A stretch of 29,125 nucleotides of DNA from Diphasiastrum complanatum (lineage: Eukaryota > Streptophyta > Lycopodiopsida > Lycopodiales > Lycopodiaceae), in assembly GCA_029204225.1 (NCBI GenBank), contig MU836432.1, positions 1 through 29,125 of the forward strand, written 5' to 3'. Within the stretch, counting starts at the first letter, position 1. Each line of letters begins with the position of its first letter. The position numbers were made by a program, and so were the translations under genes. This document shows positions 10,536 to 21,533 of the stretch, in pieces. The notes under the pieces were generated by a model. It had not been told where the DNA came from, ran no database searches, and worked only from the letters and a program-made list of their open reading frames with translations.

Positions 10536-13350
10536 CTAATTTTGGCTTATAAATTTACATGCTTTTTTGAATCTTTGATATTCGGTTGATCTTGTTGTGT
10601 ATCGAACTTGAGCTCGTCTATAAAACCATTGGAATAGCTGAATGATGTAACTATCTTTTGAGGATGTTCCACCATGTTGTGTATTTTGATGAAATGTTGC
10701 TCTTGCCTGCCAATGTGATTTCTCCATTCCTTGTGAGGACCATATACTCAAACTGCCATACTTTTTTGCAAAAAATGATGCATGATGCCTTAGTATGTGC
10801 TGCAATATCAAAGATTTATGCATTGGTTAGAATCTATCAAGCAAGTTATACTAAAATTATAAAATTGTAAGACATTGTTCAAATGTATCTTACCATGTAG
10901 TAGGTGATGTGATCTGAGCCCCAAGCCACCCGAACTGCATCTACAAACTCTATTGCTGTTTTCTCCAATAGGAGTGCATCTGCATATGAAATTGTGTCTT
11001 TTCTAAGCACTTCAACCATATTATCGAGCTTTTTCCAAACTTCAACTTTCTTTACCCTTGTTGTTCCTTTATCTTCAAAGTCTTCTGTTGCATAAATAAC
11101 ATCTTTCCAAACTGAGTATTGGATCTTAGACGACTCTTTAAAATGATTTGATAAAAATCGACGAGCTTTGACTCCTCCTATGCTAGGTTTACTGGGTACG
11201 TTTCCTCTTTTTCCCGAAAGCTTTTCATCTTTTTGTATTTTAACATGGCCTTTATGAAGGCCTGCTTTTGACAACACTTCCTCTAATCGAGCGATTGCTT
11301 GTTTTGATGCTGACTCTGGCTTAATATTCCATGCAAACAAGATATGAGGATATATTAATTTCTCTATGATCCTCACCTCTCCAAGAAGTGTGCAAATATG
11401 CACATTTTGTAAAGGAATTGGTAGTACCGGTTTCCAGTTGGGATCTTCAATATCTCTTGAAACTCTTGTGTTCCTTGAAATGTCATTTGATGATTTCATA
11501 CAATATAGACATGGATGTTTCGAATTTGCTCCATGAGATACATTGAACATACATTTCAATGACTTCAAGTCTCCAGCTAAATGCCATTCCACAAAAAATT
11601 CACCTCTTTCAGGAACACTAAGTACTTTGCCATTGATATGATCCTTTATGATATCTAGATAACTTCTTCTACTAAAAATCCAGGAAAGAACATCGTGATC
11701 CTCCTTGATAACCTGTTCAACATATGGAATCACAAGTTTTTATATATTCAAAACAATTACTAATAGAAATTGCACATGAATAACACCCATTTTTTACCTG
11801 AAAACATGCTAGCCACCATATGTTGTTTTCTAATTGCACACTGAAGTTGAGATCCCTTGAGTTTGTTGCATTGCTCAATGCTCCATTCATGAGAGTAATA
11901 CTTACTCTTTCCAACTTTTGTCCTTTTATAGCTTCCGATTCATCTAGCTTGACCACTTGAATAAGTTTGCTCATACTAACACTTGTAATATTATAGAATT
12001 TCACTATAAATCTCAATAAATGATTCAAATACACAAATAAGTTGTTGGTAGAATTATATGACAAATTGCCAGACTGAATTGTAAATCTCATTGATGTGAA
12101 AAGGGATTCCAATGAAGTTTTGCATACCCTTATTCAATACATCTCTCTCCAATCTTATATGAAAAGGGCGAGGAATGGGAAATTTTCTTACATGCAATTG
12201 TCCATAAGCCTCTTTAATAATTTTAAATATACTTGCATATGCCTCCTTGCTAATACCTGAGAAATGCTCCCTGAATTAACGTTCGGTCGATTACCTTACC
12301 GACCTCGTTCATCCGAAAGCCTCAGTGACCTTGGACTTGATTCGAGAATATTGATTATTGTCCAATAAAGACTTTGTGAACTTAATTGTCAATACTGAAC
12401 CCAGTGATTTTTCGATCAGGTCATTGTCCTTCAGATGCTCATTTACAACCAATGCTGATCTGCAAATGATTATGAAAATCAAGAAACCCAAATAGGACAC
12501 ATAATAAATGTCATGCTACTTCACAAAACTAAAATAAGACTGATTCAAATCAAATCCTTACTTGAATGCTTGGATCCTTTTTCTCCATTGGCCTCCATTT
12601 AACGAAAGCTCATCAATGTCCTTCAGAATTTTTTTTCGCTTGTTTCTTTTTAATTTCTTATCTAGTATGCGAGTTTCTTCTTTCAACTGGTCATTTGATA
12701 TACGTAATGTCTAAACAACTTGTCGGAATTGATCATTACTTGCATTCAAATTTAATATAATATTATGTAAATGTGCATTATCTTTTTTTGTTTGTGATAA
12801 TGCAGTCTCTTTTTCTCTATAATCAGCAAGCAAACCATTTAACATACATTCTAAACTCTGTATTTTCTGAACAGAGTTTGCAACACCATAAGTCGTCAAT
12901 CTTTCACAATAACCCAGTAAACCATTTTCTCCATCACACAAAAACTTTATTAATTGCGTGATGGATTGGAATTGTGGAGCTTGCATCGAGCTCGGATCCA
13001 ATGGATACAAACTTTCGTCAATCCACAAATCATAATTCTTTCTTTGGTTGATTCTGTGAGCGATCATATCAAGTGGAGAAACTGTGGATTCTTTCACTAC
13101 TCCTCTTTTAGCTATCGGAGCATTCTCGACAGGGAGAACAATGTGTAGATGAAATTGAGACATCTCCGCAAACATCAGTTGACAGAACAAAAAGAGAATA
13201 GACACTATTCTTCATTAATGGCATACCTGAGACTCTATGTGTATTCTGTCGCTAGTTAAAATGAGGGACACAATCTCATTTTCAAATTTAAAAAAGTTAG
13301 TTAATGAGTGTCATAGGTTCTTGAAGTTGCAGTTGCATGCATCATAATCG
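10536..13350 (-). pseudogene. DDE-transposase-like protein, RAG1/Transib-like motif layout, multi-exon, broken
   Basis: Minus-strand exons: about 13350-13227; intron 13226-13164; 13163-12562 (coiled-coil, Lys-rich end); intron 12561-12460; 12459 to about 12190; a frameshifted join; to 11798; intron 11797-11713; 11712-10894; intron 10893-10800; 10799-10536 (stop). Motifs in order: KLDES (Asp at about 11944); AGDLK (Asp codon 11571-11569) followed by PCLYC, a CxxC as in a zinc site; after a long helical stretch, HILRHH then KKYGSLSIWSSQGMEKSH (Glu codon 10724-10722). This D..D-CxxC..E layout, with the Glu in a 'GS..wsS.G.E' context, recalls RAG1/Transib transposases, by pattern only. In-frame stops: TAG 12713-12711, TGA 12311-12309, probably more between 12308 and 12260, and TGA in the first exon. 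It lies tail to tail with the gene at 8934 and back to back with the coiled-coil gene at 13680. Confidence 0.6.
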
Positions 13351-13679
13351 TGTCATGTTAACTACACATTACTAGTAAGGTTAAGCTAAAGTGGACCTGA
13401 AAGTCCATCAGAGTTTTAAAATCCGGCATTTTTTTTGGTCCTACGTGGCATTTCTTAAACGGCCCTTTTGATGTTTGTAACTCCTCTAATGATTAGCCTA
13501 GAAATACTACTTCCTACATGGTCATTCCATCTTTCGGGATTCACCATGAGGCTTACACAGTTCCTACCTTACAATATTAACTAGTATTCCTCGGCTCTCA
13601 ATCTTCTTTCATCTCGTCTTCTCAAAGACCTCCTTGGTCTAAGGTGAGAGGTGCTCTTGGGTAGCTCTGGTCGAGTATC

Positions 13680-15640
13680 TTGGGGATTTGTCTATTGAGC
13701 AATTTTCTAGCCGTTGGAAGTTTGTGGAAGGACCACATTCCATCCCTCCTCCTCAGCAAGCTTGTGGAGTCCCACAAGGAATTCCCTAGCGATACAGTAG
13801 TGCCCTATGATTGGCAATCCTGTGTCATATCCGAGCTGAAGCGGGCCATAAAACACAACGTGCACGAATGGTTCTCCACAGGGCCCCTTCTCACCGCACT
13901 TACTGTTACTCTCCTTGAACCGAAAGTTCGAAATTCCCAACGTTCTGACATCCTCTCCACCACCGCTCCATCCACCAGCCTTTGACCCCCTACCATTCCA
14001 ACTAACCCACCAGCCAGTAAATGTATGTGTGGCGTTGCCTCATCCTCCGCAAGTCCTCCTGCCACATGCCAACATACTGCACTGTCCCGACCTACAGCCA
14101 ATTCTTCTACTTCCGTTCTTTCATCCATTGTGACAACAACCTCCACCTCCTATCGCTCCCATTCCTCCACCTTCTGTCATCGTTCTCGCTACTCCTCCAC
14201 CCTCCACCCTCCATCACCATCGTCTCATCCATTCCTCTTCCATCCCTGGACTCTTCGGTTTCCACTCCACTCCTCATCATTAACCCACAAGACTCTCAAC
14301 TATCACCCGACACCCTCTCTTGGCTAAACATGCTCCACTTCTCACCTCCCTCATTTCCTTCCATCCTCGACACCACTCTTCAATTTCCTACACTTCCTTC
14401 AGTTGCTTCCTTCAAACAACCCATGTCACTCCCTCTACACACATTTGCCACTCCACTCACTCCCCCCATTGATCCATCTAATCTGAATGACGAGTCTGAA
14501 AAACCATGGGACGATGATACATTCACACAAATGAAGTACATTGCCTCACTGTCGCGTGCTGATCCTACCGCACTTGATGGAATGATGGCACCAAAAAATC
14601 TCATCGAAGACGACAAGAAATATAGCGCACTACCCGGGGCAACACCTCAACAAGGCCCAGCAAGCGATACCATACCGGTTGGGCCCACAAATGTCACATC
14701 GGCATACCAGACCTTGGGTACTTTTATCCAGGATACTATAACAGCCAAAACCTCACTAGATGCTCGAGTAGTGAAATTGGCCACCAACAACACCAGACTG
14801 AGAGCAGAACTCACACAGTTCTAGCAAGACCTGCAGGTGGCAATTTAGCATGAGCATGCAAAAAAGGATCGGGTTCTAAAGCTGAAACAACATGAGGAGG
14901 GTCTTCAATCAAGGACATTTTCAAATCAGCGACGGATGCCTCCACAAGGGTCCAGGAAGAGCCAAAAAATTCATGTCAAGTAAGATTCCCTAAAAATTGA
15001 TTGATGCAAATTAATTGTAATGAATGATTTGAACACATCGTATTGCATTTGCGAGGCAAGGCTAGGAATTTTGCTTGCAGATTGAAATTTTAAATCTAAC
15101 GTTATTGGCAGGTGCGGCCGATTCTAATATGGCAGAATGATGCCCCCAAAATCGTATACAAACCATATATTAAATCGTATAACTCTTTTTTATACAATAA
15201 AAAATATACGAAGCATTAAATTAAAATTTCAACATCATACATACGGTGAGAGGAAGAGGTGCAACAACATCTATTCCGCACAGATACAAAGGTAGTGGCC
15301 GATACCACAGCCACATGAATGGAAGTCGACAAGAAGACGATTAAGGATTATAGCGAGGAACCACCAGCCGAAGAATTTTAGAAGATTTGAAGCCAAAATC
15401 AGTTGACTATCAGAAGAAAGAGCTACAAGAGGAGAATGACAAGCTACAGGCAGAAAATGAAGTCATCTGTAGACAGAATGCCCAACTAGAAGTTTCGTAC
15501 ACAAAGTCACAAGATGCTATTTTGGCTAAACAAGTTTTGTTGGACAAATAGCGATTCGAGGAGGCTGTTTCGAAAGAATTGGAACAGAAAGTTGTCTCAA
15601 AGCAGCGGATGAAGAGAAACAAAAGATCAGCGTTCAGTTG
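13680..15640 (+). pseudogene. Proline-rich then coiled-coil protein, broken
   Basis: A Pro/Ser/His-rich segment (about 13930-14450, GC-rich DNA) leads into an acidic stretch (SEKPWDDDTF) and a helical segment with heptad-like Leu spacing up to 14820. TAG at 14822-14824 and TAG at 14846-14848 interrupt what is otherwise one frame to about 14980 (HEEGLQSRTF, then a basic patch). A GTAAG donor lies near 14981. After a poorly resolved part, a second strong coiled coil (KKELQEENDKLQAENE, about 15415-15470) is broken by TAG 15549-15551 and ends near 15640. Pro-rich plus coiled-coil structure suggests a structural or DNA-partner protein. I do not recognise the family. It is divergent from the DDE-like gene, whose N-terminal exons also encode a coiled coil, so they may have been partners. 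Confidence 0.5.
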
Positions 15641-15712
15641 AAGTCGCACACAATATATATGTTGAAGTAGCACACCGTATATACTACGCCCGCACCTGCC
15701 AAATAACGTCAG

Positions 15713-16032
15713 GTAACGGGCCTGTACGGCCCGTTACGAAATATTGTGACGCCCGGGCTCACCCTCTCGGGCTCGCCCTTGGGCGTCACAATATTCCGTA
15801 ACGGGCCATACAGGCCTGTTATCTAATACTTAAATGCTTATGATTAAGCCATTGCCATAAAGTAGTTGCCCATAAAAGATAAGTTTTAAGATAAATAAAC
15901 CGGGTGAGCCCGAGCGTCACAATATTTCGTAACGGGCCATACGGGCCCGTTATCTAATACTTAAATGCTTATGATTAAGCCATTGCCATAAAGTCACTTG
16001 CCCATAAAAGATAAGTTTTAAGATAAATAAAC
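15713..16032. repeat. GC-rich fold-back repeat with a 131-bp duplicated arm
   Basis: The left arm at about 15713-15764 (GTAACGGGCCTGTACGGCCC and onward) is matched in reverse complement by 15902-15954 with only a few differences, and by 15781-15821 with about three differences over 40 bp. The right half is itself duplicated: GCGTCACAATATT starts at 15783 and 15914, and both copies run to ATAAATAAAC (15900 and 16032), a 131-132-bp period. Short palindromes (GGGCC..GGCCC) lie inside the arms. It looks like a foldback or MITE-type element with one terminal block duplicated. Confidence 0.8.
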
Positions 16033-16118
16033 AAACTGATATTTGAACATAATATTTATTATTTATAGTGTGTGTCATAATAGGTAGTACACACATATTA
16101 GACCAATTAACTCTAGAG

Positions 16119-16176
16119 TCTATGTAGGCAAAGGTTTTTGGAATATAGATTGAACACACACACACACACACACACA

Positions 16177-16208
<32 letters not shown>

Positions 16209-16583
16209 CAGTTCTATTGTCTCTCCCATGCCTTGTTTGAAGTTGAGATTATCCAATATGAAACTTTCAACCACTTATACATATATTAGTGCTATATTTT
16301 ACAATAAAGTTTTAAAAATTTTAAACTAGCATGACATTGATTTTTCAAAGTTACCTTTAAAATGGAAGGGCAATTTTTAAATTTGTCAAATGACATGGTG
16401 TTGTAAATTTTAACTTTCTTTTTTTAAAAGGCAACCTAGCCTTTGACCTGCATTGCAACTTGCAAATGCCAAGCCTGCTCTATGCTCTATGTAGGCAAAC
16501 GTTTTGAAATGTAGATTGAAATTTGGATACACACACTGAAGTTCTATTGTCTCTCCCGCGACTTGTTTGAAGTTAAGATTATC
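16119..16583. repeat. Duplicated about 100-bp segment, one copy with microsatellite expansion
   Basis: CTATGTAGGCAAA..ATTGAA..GTTCTATTGTCTCTCCC..CTTGTTTGAAGTT occurs at 16119-16253 and again at 16486-16583. The second copy has only ACACACAC at the place where the first carries the long (AC)n(TC)n run. Confidence 0.8.
16154..16202. repeat. Compound microsatellite (AC)12(TC)12
   Basis: Uninterrupted AC dinucleotides (16154-16177) switch directly to TC dinucleotides (16178-16202), followed by a T run. The open frames over it are low-complexity artefacts. Confidence 0.95.
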
Positions 16584-16589
16584 GAGTCG

Positions 16590-19270
16590 AGACTGTTCAT
16601 ACTAGATAGGGAAGACTCGAGAAACGAGTCCACAGTGACGTACATCGTATACTAGAGTCAAGCCCATCCTCCATTCTGCTGAGAATGTAGTATGTACTAT
16701 AGGGTATTATCAATGCACCGACTCTCGATGTGGGTTTGGCTCAGATTCCTTACAAAGCCGTTGTGGGTTACCTATCCATCAGGCATGCGGCATGCCGGTG
16801 CCGCTCCTCATTATAGTTGTCCTTTCTTAATGTGGGTTTGTTCAAAATGTTGCCGCTTGCCAGTGCATGCCTCATCGGTTTGTGTACATTGCGAATACAA
16901 ATTATACAAACTAGCGACATTCTACAATGTGCATTCTTTATTTTGTGGTCAGATTGAACGTACCTTGCACTTTTTGCTGAAGATTGAGCTAGTGTTTACT
17001 TATTTTTCTTCAAGTAATGAGTAGTTGCTTTTTATGTTTTGCTTCTGCTGCTTTTATACCTATCACGGCTGGGTTTGCGGTTAGTGCCAAAATTTCCGAT
17101 ATTGCCGAGAGTCCGAAGATCCTGGTACATTTTCCTTGGACCTTCAGAATTCGTTTCGAAACTTTTGAGGTCTCGGATTTGTGTTGGGAAACAAGGGAAC
17201 CTGCGTTTCAGGTTGATGCTAAATCAAAGGGCAATGAATGCTTCGGACGCTGCTCTGGACCGGAATCATTCAATCCCACAGTTTTGGGGAGTAATAGAAT
17301 TAGATGACCCTAATTTTGGTTTTGCAGCTGAAGAAGTATGTTGCAATATCGTTGATCTAATTCAAAATAGCATACTGAAACTTAGGTTCCCTTGTTTCCA
17401 GACTCAGCTCCGTGACCTAAACTGCTAAACTAATAACCTTCGAATGTTTCGCAAATCTCATGACATCTGCATATCAAGACGGTCGAGTACTTGAATAAAA
17501 CTGCAGTGGATTAGGAAGCAAATGGAGCTATTGAGCCAGAAGATTTTCTTGCTATCTGAGATCCAAACCATGAACTGTTTCATTCGACAGGTAATACTTC
17601 TGTACATTTTGCATATTCTTTTGTAATGTGGACACTGATTAGGGAGGTATTGTTGGACACTCAAATATTTTAGATGAGGATTTCCTGATATTTGATGGTT
17701 TTCCCAACGTGAATAAAGATGTACATCATAACTTTTTGTCTGTATATTATCTGTATTTTGTTTTTTAGGAAACTACAATACTCAAACAGATATCTTCATG
17801 ATGAAAATATCAATCTTCTTATATCTAGTGGTTTGCCCTTTTTTTCATATATTTAGTCGTCTTACATACGTCCTTCTCTTATTGTTTTAAAATTTGAAGC
17901 AAGGGTCTCGCCGGCGTGGACAGGTATATCCTCGCGGTCAATGAAGCGAATCTGAGCTTGAATATTAACCTAAGGGCGATACAATGTACACCACGATCGG
18001 ACTGCGCTCTCGTATGAATGGCAACCGAACAATCATTCATGGAGATGGTAAAAATGCGACTATCTGTTTGTGTACTGATGTTTTTTTTTTTAGTAGCTTT
18101 TTGAAACTAGGAAAAGTTGAAAGCTTGTCTTGAAAGTTGAAACTAGGTGAAATAGCACTGAAATACTTTATCGAAGTAGTTAGAAAAAGAGTTGACTGCA
18201 GTAGCAATGTGCTATTATTGTCTTTAAAGATTGATGACATTCGTTTTAAAGAGTTGCTGTCAACGAAGTTTAAATAGTAATATTTTAATCAGACGTGTAC
18301 TGTGCAGTCAGAAGGCGTCAGAATTCTGGACTTGCATCAAAACTTCAAAGATCAGAGTGGGGAGTCTGAAACACAATCGTGACCATTGCTTACACTGCTC
18401 AAAGATCTGAAATTCAATATCAAATCGTAAACGTTAAACATGTGCAGTTTGTGTAATATAAAACTCGTCATGCAATGCAAATGTGCATTTAACTTCCAAC
18501 TTATCATGATTCAGAAAGGATTCTATTGAAAGCAATCCCTCTTTATCTGAATGACATTGTATGTTTGTATATATATGTTGCGATTTTTTATTGTGTCCAT
18601 CGTACTTCAGCATTTGAAATCCAGTGCGCTGTTTAAGGAGCGGTATTTGGACGATCATGCTTTTTACTTCTTTTTAGCTTTTTAAACCGTTTACATCTTA
18701 TGCTTCGTTTTTCAAGTGGTGTAATTTTTAGTTTATAAATTACAACCATAAGCCCGTTTTAAAATATTGAGCTAGGCATATCGCACGAGTAATAAAAACT
18801 AATGAACTATATATATATCTGTTTTGTCCTCGCACGGTCAATACCTTGTGAGCTGGAACGCAATGAAATCATGAACATTTACAGATACACGTAGGAAATC
18901 AATTGCCTCTAGCTTGTATTGGAAACCTGTATCCGCTACCGTAAAGAGTAAAGACCCGATATCTAGTGATAATAAATACTTGACCTATGATTACTGCACT
19001 GACCCGAAAAGCTTTCGGGAATTTTCATTGGCAAATTTAATCCTATCACTGAACTGCATAATTGTCATCATTCTTTTCTTTTTCAAGCAGTTCACTTGAG
19101 TTTTATGATCGGTGATCACTGATCTCGGTCTAGAAATTGCTACCCTTTAACCCTTTTCAGTCTTTAAGCCGTTACCATCAGACTTACCGTGATATATGGT
19201 GATTATCAGCACCGTGTTTCAGCTGTATCCTGAAACTCTCATTCGTCACCAGCGGCCAGCCCCTTAGTTT
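16590..19270. other. No convincing gene; scattered open frames and inverted repeats
   Basis: Base composition is less AT-skewed in parts (16690-17430, 17880-18020), and short open frames with no recognisable domain occur. One at 17017-17430 starts with a hydrophobic, signal-like segment but has two competing frames. A 25-bp inverted repeat lies at 17187/17399, and a small palindrome (CCCGAAA-AGC-TTTCGGG) at 19003-19019. Some of this may be introns of a gene ending near 19566. Confidence 0.35.
17187..17399. repeat. 25-bp inverted repeat, about 163 bp apart
   Basis: GGAAACAAGGGAACCT at 17187-17202, followed by GC and GTTTCAG to 17211, is mirrored at 17375-17399 with two mismatches in the middle. 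It could be the ends of a small MITE or a long hairpin precursor. No target-site duplication is clear. Confidence 0.75.
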
Positions 19271-19566
19271 TGCCTCCACCTTTTCCTAAAATCGCTACCC
19301 TGGCTGACCAGACGGGAGCTATCGTCAGTGAGCCTTACAAAAATAATCAATGGAAAATATACACGAATTTTTCTACTGCTAAGATTCCTTCCTTGCAATA
19401 TTATGGTCTATCGTCTAGAGTGCCTTTTTCTGCCATAAATCCCAAACATCCATTGTACATCCAAATTGTAAAGAAATGGAGCGCCTTCCGTACTTTAAAG
19501 TCATTTTACATGTTCATTCAACACCTTGAATATATTGCAAACCCTCTAGCAAAATTACTCATTTAG
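19271..19566 (+). CDS. Possible terminal exon of an unknown protein
   Basis: After a CCCCTTAG sequence that could be a splice acceptor, about 98 codons are open to TAG at 19564-19566. The translation is of normal complexity (LPPPFPKIATLADQTGAIVS near the start, PLYIQIVKKWSAFRTLKSF in the middle). There is no in-frame ATG at its start, which fits an internal or last exon. No family is recognised, and upstream exons were not found. A chance open frame is possible. Confidence 0.3.
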
Positions 19567-19818
19567 CTATGCATGGTGTCTTTTATATAATGCCACACAT
19601 TTTTTTGAGTGCTACAACATGGAAGATCATCTTTTGTGCCTGGATGTGAAGTGTACGTTAGGATCAAGTTCAAGAGGGCTCACATATGTTTATAATTTTT
19701 TATATTTTGTGTCAATTGCATTTCGGTTTTTGCTTGGTGAGTACACAAGTTATGATCTTTATGCATTAAGGAAAAAACTAATTAATTTTAAGCATTATCA
19801 TGGCAGTCCATGCTAAGC

Positions 19819-19976
19819 CTTTTATGAGGGTACTAAGAAGTCCATGTATACTGCAAATGATATTGAGTGTAGAATTAAAGGAATAGGAAGTATCCCTTTG
19901 AATGTTGCATCCTCAAAAGTTTTGTGTCTCAATGATGTCTTTTATGTCCCAAAACTAACTTTTAAATGTGTGAAAA
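19819..19976 (+). mobile_element. Ty1/copia protease-end remnant
   Basis: IKGIGSIPLNVASSKVLCLN followed by DVFYVPKLTF matches the conserved stretch of copia polyproteins just after the protease (…GIG.v.L…..L.DV.YVP.L). The frame closes soon after, at a purine-rich tract leading into the microsatellite at 20042. The matching integrase starts only near 20930, so about 950 bp of foreign or expanded sequence lies between. Confidence 0.75.
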
Positions 19977-20040
19977 ATGAAATGGAGATATGAAAGAGTG
20001 TGTGAGAGAGAAAAAGAGATTGAAGATCAGAGAGTGAAAG

Positions 20041-20041
<1 letters not shown>

Positions 20042-20122
<81 letters not shown>
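20042..20122. repeat. Compound microsatellite (TG)n(GA)n
   Basis: About 20 TG units pass directly into about 20 GA units. The neighbourhood (19985-20230) is also purine-rich with AGAG-type motifs, so the repeat has degenerate flanks. Confidence 0.95.
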
Positions 20123-20126
<4 letters not shown>

Positions 20127-20929
20127 TGGAGAGAAATGAGAGAGATAAAGAGAGCTCTGGTGAAGAGCAGAAATGAGAGATTGAGAGCTTGAGAGTGAAA
20201 GTGTGAGAGCTTGAGAGTGATAGTGAGCCTCAAGAAATCCACAAGAAAGCGTGAAGAAATATTGAATTAGGGCATTTTTATAAGGTTTTCAGATTTCAAG
20301 TGTCGCATGGCTTTTTTTGCCACGCGTGGCAAGGACACGCAATTTTTTTTTTTGCCTAGAGATAAGTGACCACAGCCTGAAAAGTGTCATATACGAGTGG
20401 TTTGTCAAAAAGACAAATTATGGAACTAGAAAAGTGATTTGACTCTTATTTTATAAATTTTTTTTGAGGACAAAAGCATGTTAGTAATATGACATATTTT
20501 TCAACATGAATTTTTAAGGAAAAAAGCATGTGATTGATATGACATATTTTGGGTACAAGAGGACCATGTTTTCTTTGAAGATTTTGATGATTTTTAAAAA
20601 GGACAAATGAGTATTAATTATATTTTGATTTGATATAAGACAAGTAGATGATTTGATATGGTTGGTACAAAATGACCATGTGTTTAAAAGGATTTTGTGA
20701 TTTATAAAAAATGAGAAATGTAAATATGTGGTTTGATGTCACATATAAGTTGTGGACATTATTTAGTTTATAAAGTCTTAATTAATTTGTTATATATGTG
20801 TCCCTAAGAAACCCGTTCCGACCCTTTTGGGTTAGAACGTATTGGGTCGGAATGTTTTCTTAAAAATAAAAAAACATGTGTTAAGCTGACCGCAATCTTC
20901 CTTCTTAATCAATGGAGATCCTATGCACA
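20123..20929. other. No gene; AT-rich insert inside the copia remnant
   Basis: Repeated motifs of the type GACATATTTT and AAAGGACAAATGAG occur. A short inverted repeat is at 20806-20861 (TTCCGACCC against GGGTCGGAA, with AAGAAA/TTTTCTT outside). No coding frame is supported. Confidence 0.4.
20806..20861. repeat. Imperfect inverted repeat around TTCCGACCC
   Basis: AAGAAA-CCCG-TTCCGACCC (20806-20824) pairs with GGGTCGGAA-TG-TTTTCTT (20844-20861). The nine-base core is perfect. It lies about 70 bp upstream of the copia integrase piece. Confidence 0.6.
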
Positions 20930-21533
20930 AAGGAGCTTGCACTCGCCTTCTAAAAGCATTTTCAAAGTGTGGAAAGAGTCGTGAGACTTGTAGCCTCTCA
21001 AAGGCTCACAAACAACCATTTCTAACTCTTCTAGTAGATCTTCCAAGTCATTAGATCTCATTCATAGTGATGTGCACTCTTTTTCACAAGTATCTAATGG
21101 AGGTGCATTAATGTATGAATCTTTTATTGATAATTAATCTAGATACATATGGATTGTGCTTTTGGAATCCAAAAGTAAGATGTTTGAGTTTTTCAATAAT
21201 ATCAATAAGCAAGTAGTTAGATCCATAAGCAAGTAGATCCATAAGCAACTAGTTAGCCTTATTGAGATGGAAATACTTTTTGATGTCAATATTAGAAAAG
21301 TTGTGGTGATTTTTGGACTTATGTTTCTAGCATAAGTAATATTGATGATCATAGAAAGTGCACATTGTATGATCATGTTTGTAGTGATCATCATGAGACA
21401 TGGAGGTCTTGGATTTCCATCAAGGAAGAGCATGCACATCAAGAAAGAGAATGCCTCAAGGTCAAACATGTACATGAAATTTGGAAGGAATCAATTATCA
21501 TCATGCTTTTATCAAGTTAGTTTTGAGGAGGAG
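20930..21533 (+). mobile_element. Ty1/copia integrase remnant and polypurine tract
   Basis: CSLSKAHKQPF (end of the GAG-pre-integrase zinc region) precedes, in a shifted frame, SSRSSKSLDLIHSDVHSFSQ, the usual entry of copia integrase with its first catalytic Asp. FIDN and SRYIWIVLLESKSK follow. Beyond about 21240 frames break repeatedly. RT and RNase H are absent: the sequence goes to a polypurine tract GAGGAGGAG (21525-21533), so a large internal deletion is likely. It belongs with the protease-end piece at 19819-19976. Confidence 0.8.

Noticed and set aside
12260-12311. A 29-bp intron after the TGA at 12311-12309
   Set aside because: A GTAAGG..TTCAG pair exists but is too short for splicing. 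Continuous coding with in-frame stops is more likely.
15950-16329. Open frames on both strands across the (AC)n(TC)n repeat
   Set aside because: They are low-complexity translations of dinucleotide repeats.
17017-17430. Two overlapping open frames, one with a hydrophobic start
   Set aside because: The frames compete with each other, no domain is seen, and the inverted repeat at 17187/17399 runs through them.
20027-20242. Minus-strand open frame rich in Ser-Leu and Thr-His
   Set aside because: It is a translation of the (TG)n(GA)n tract.
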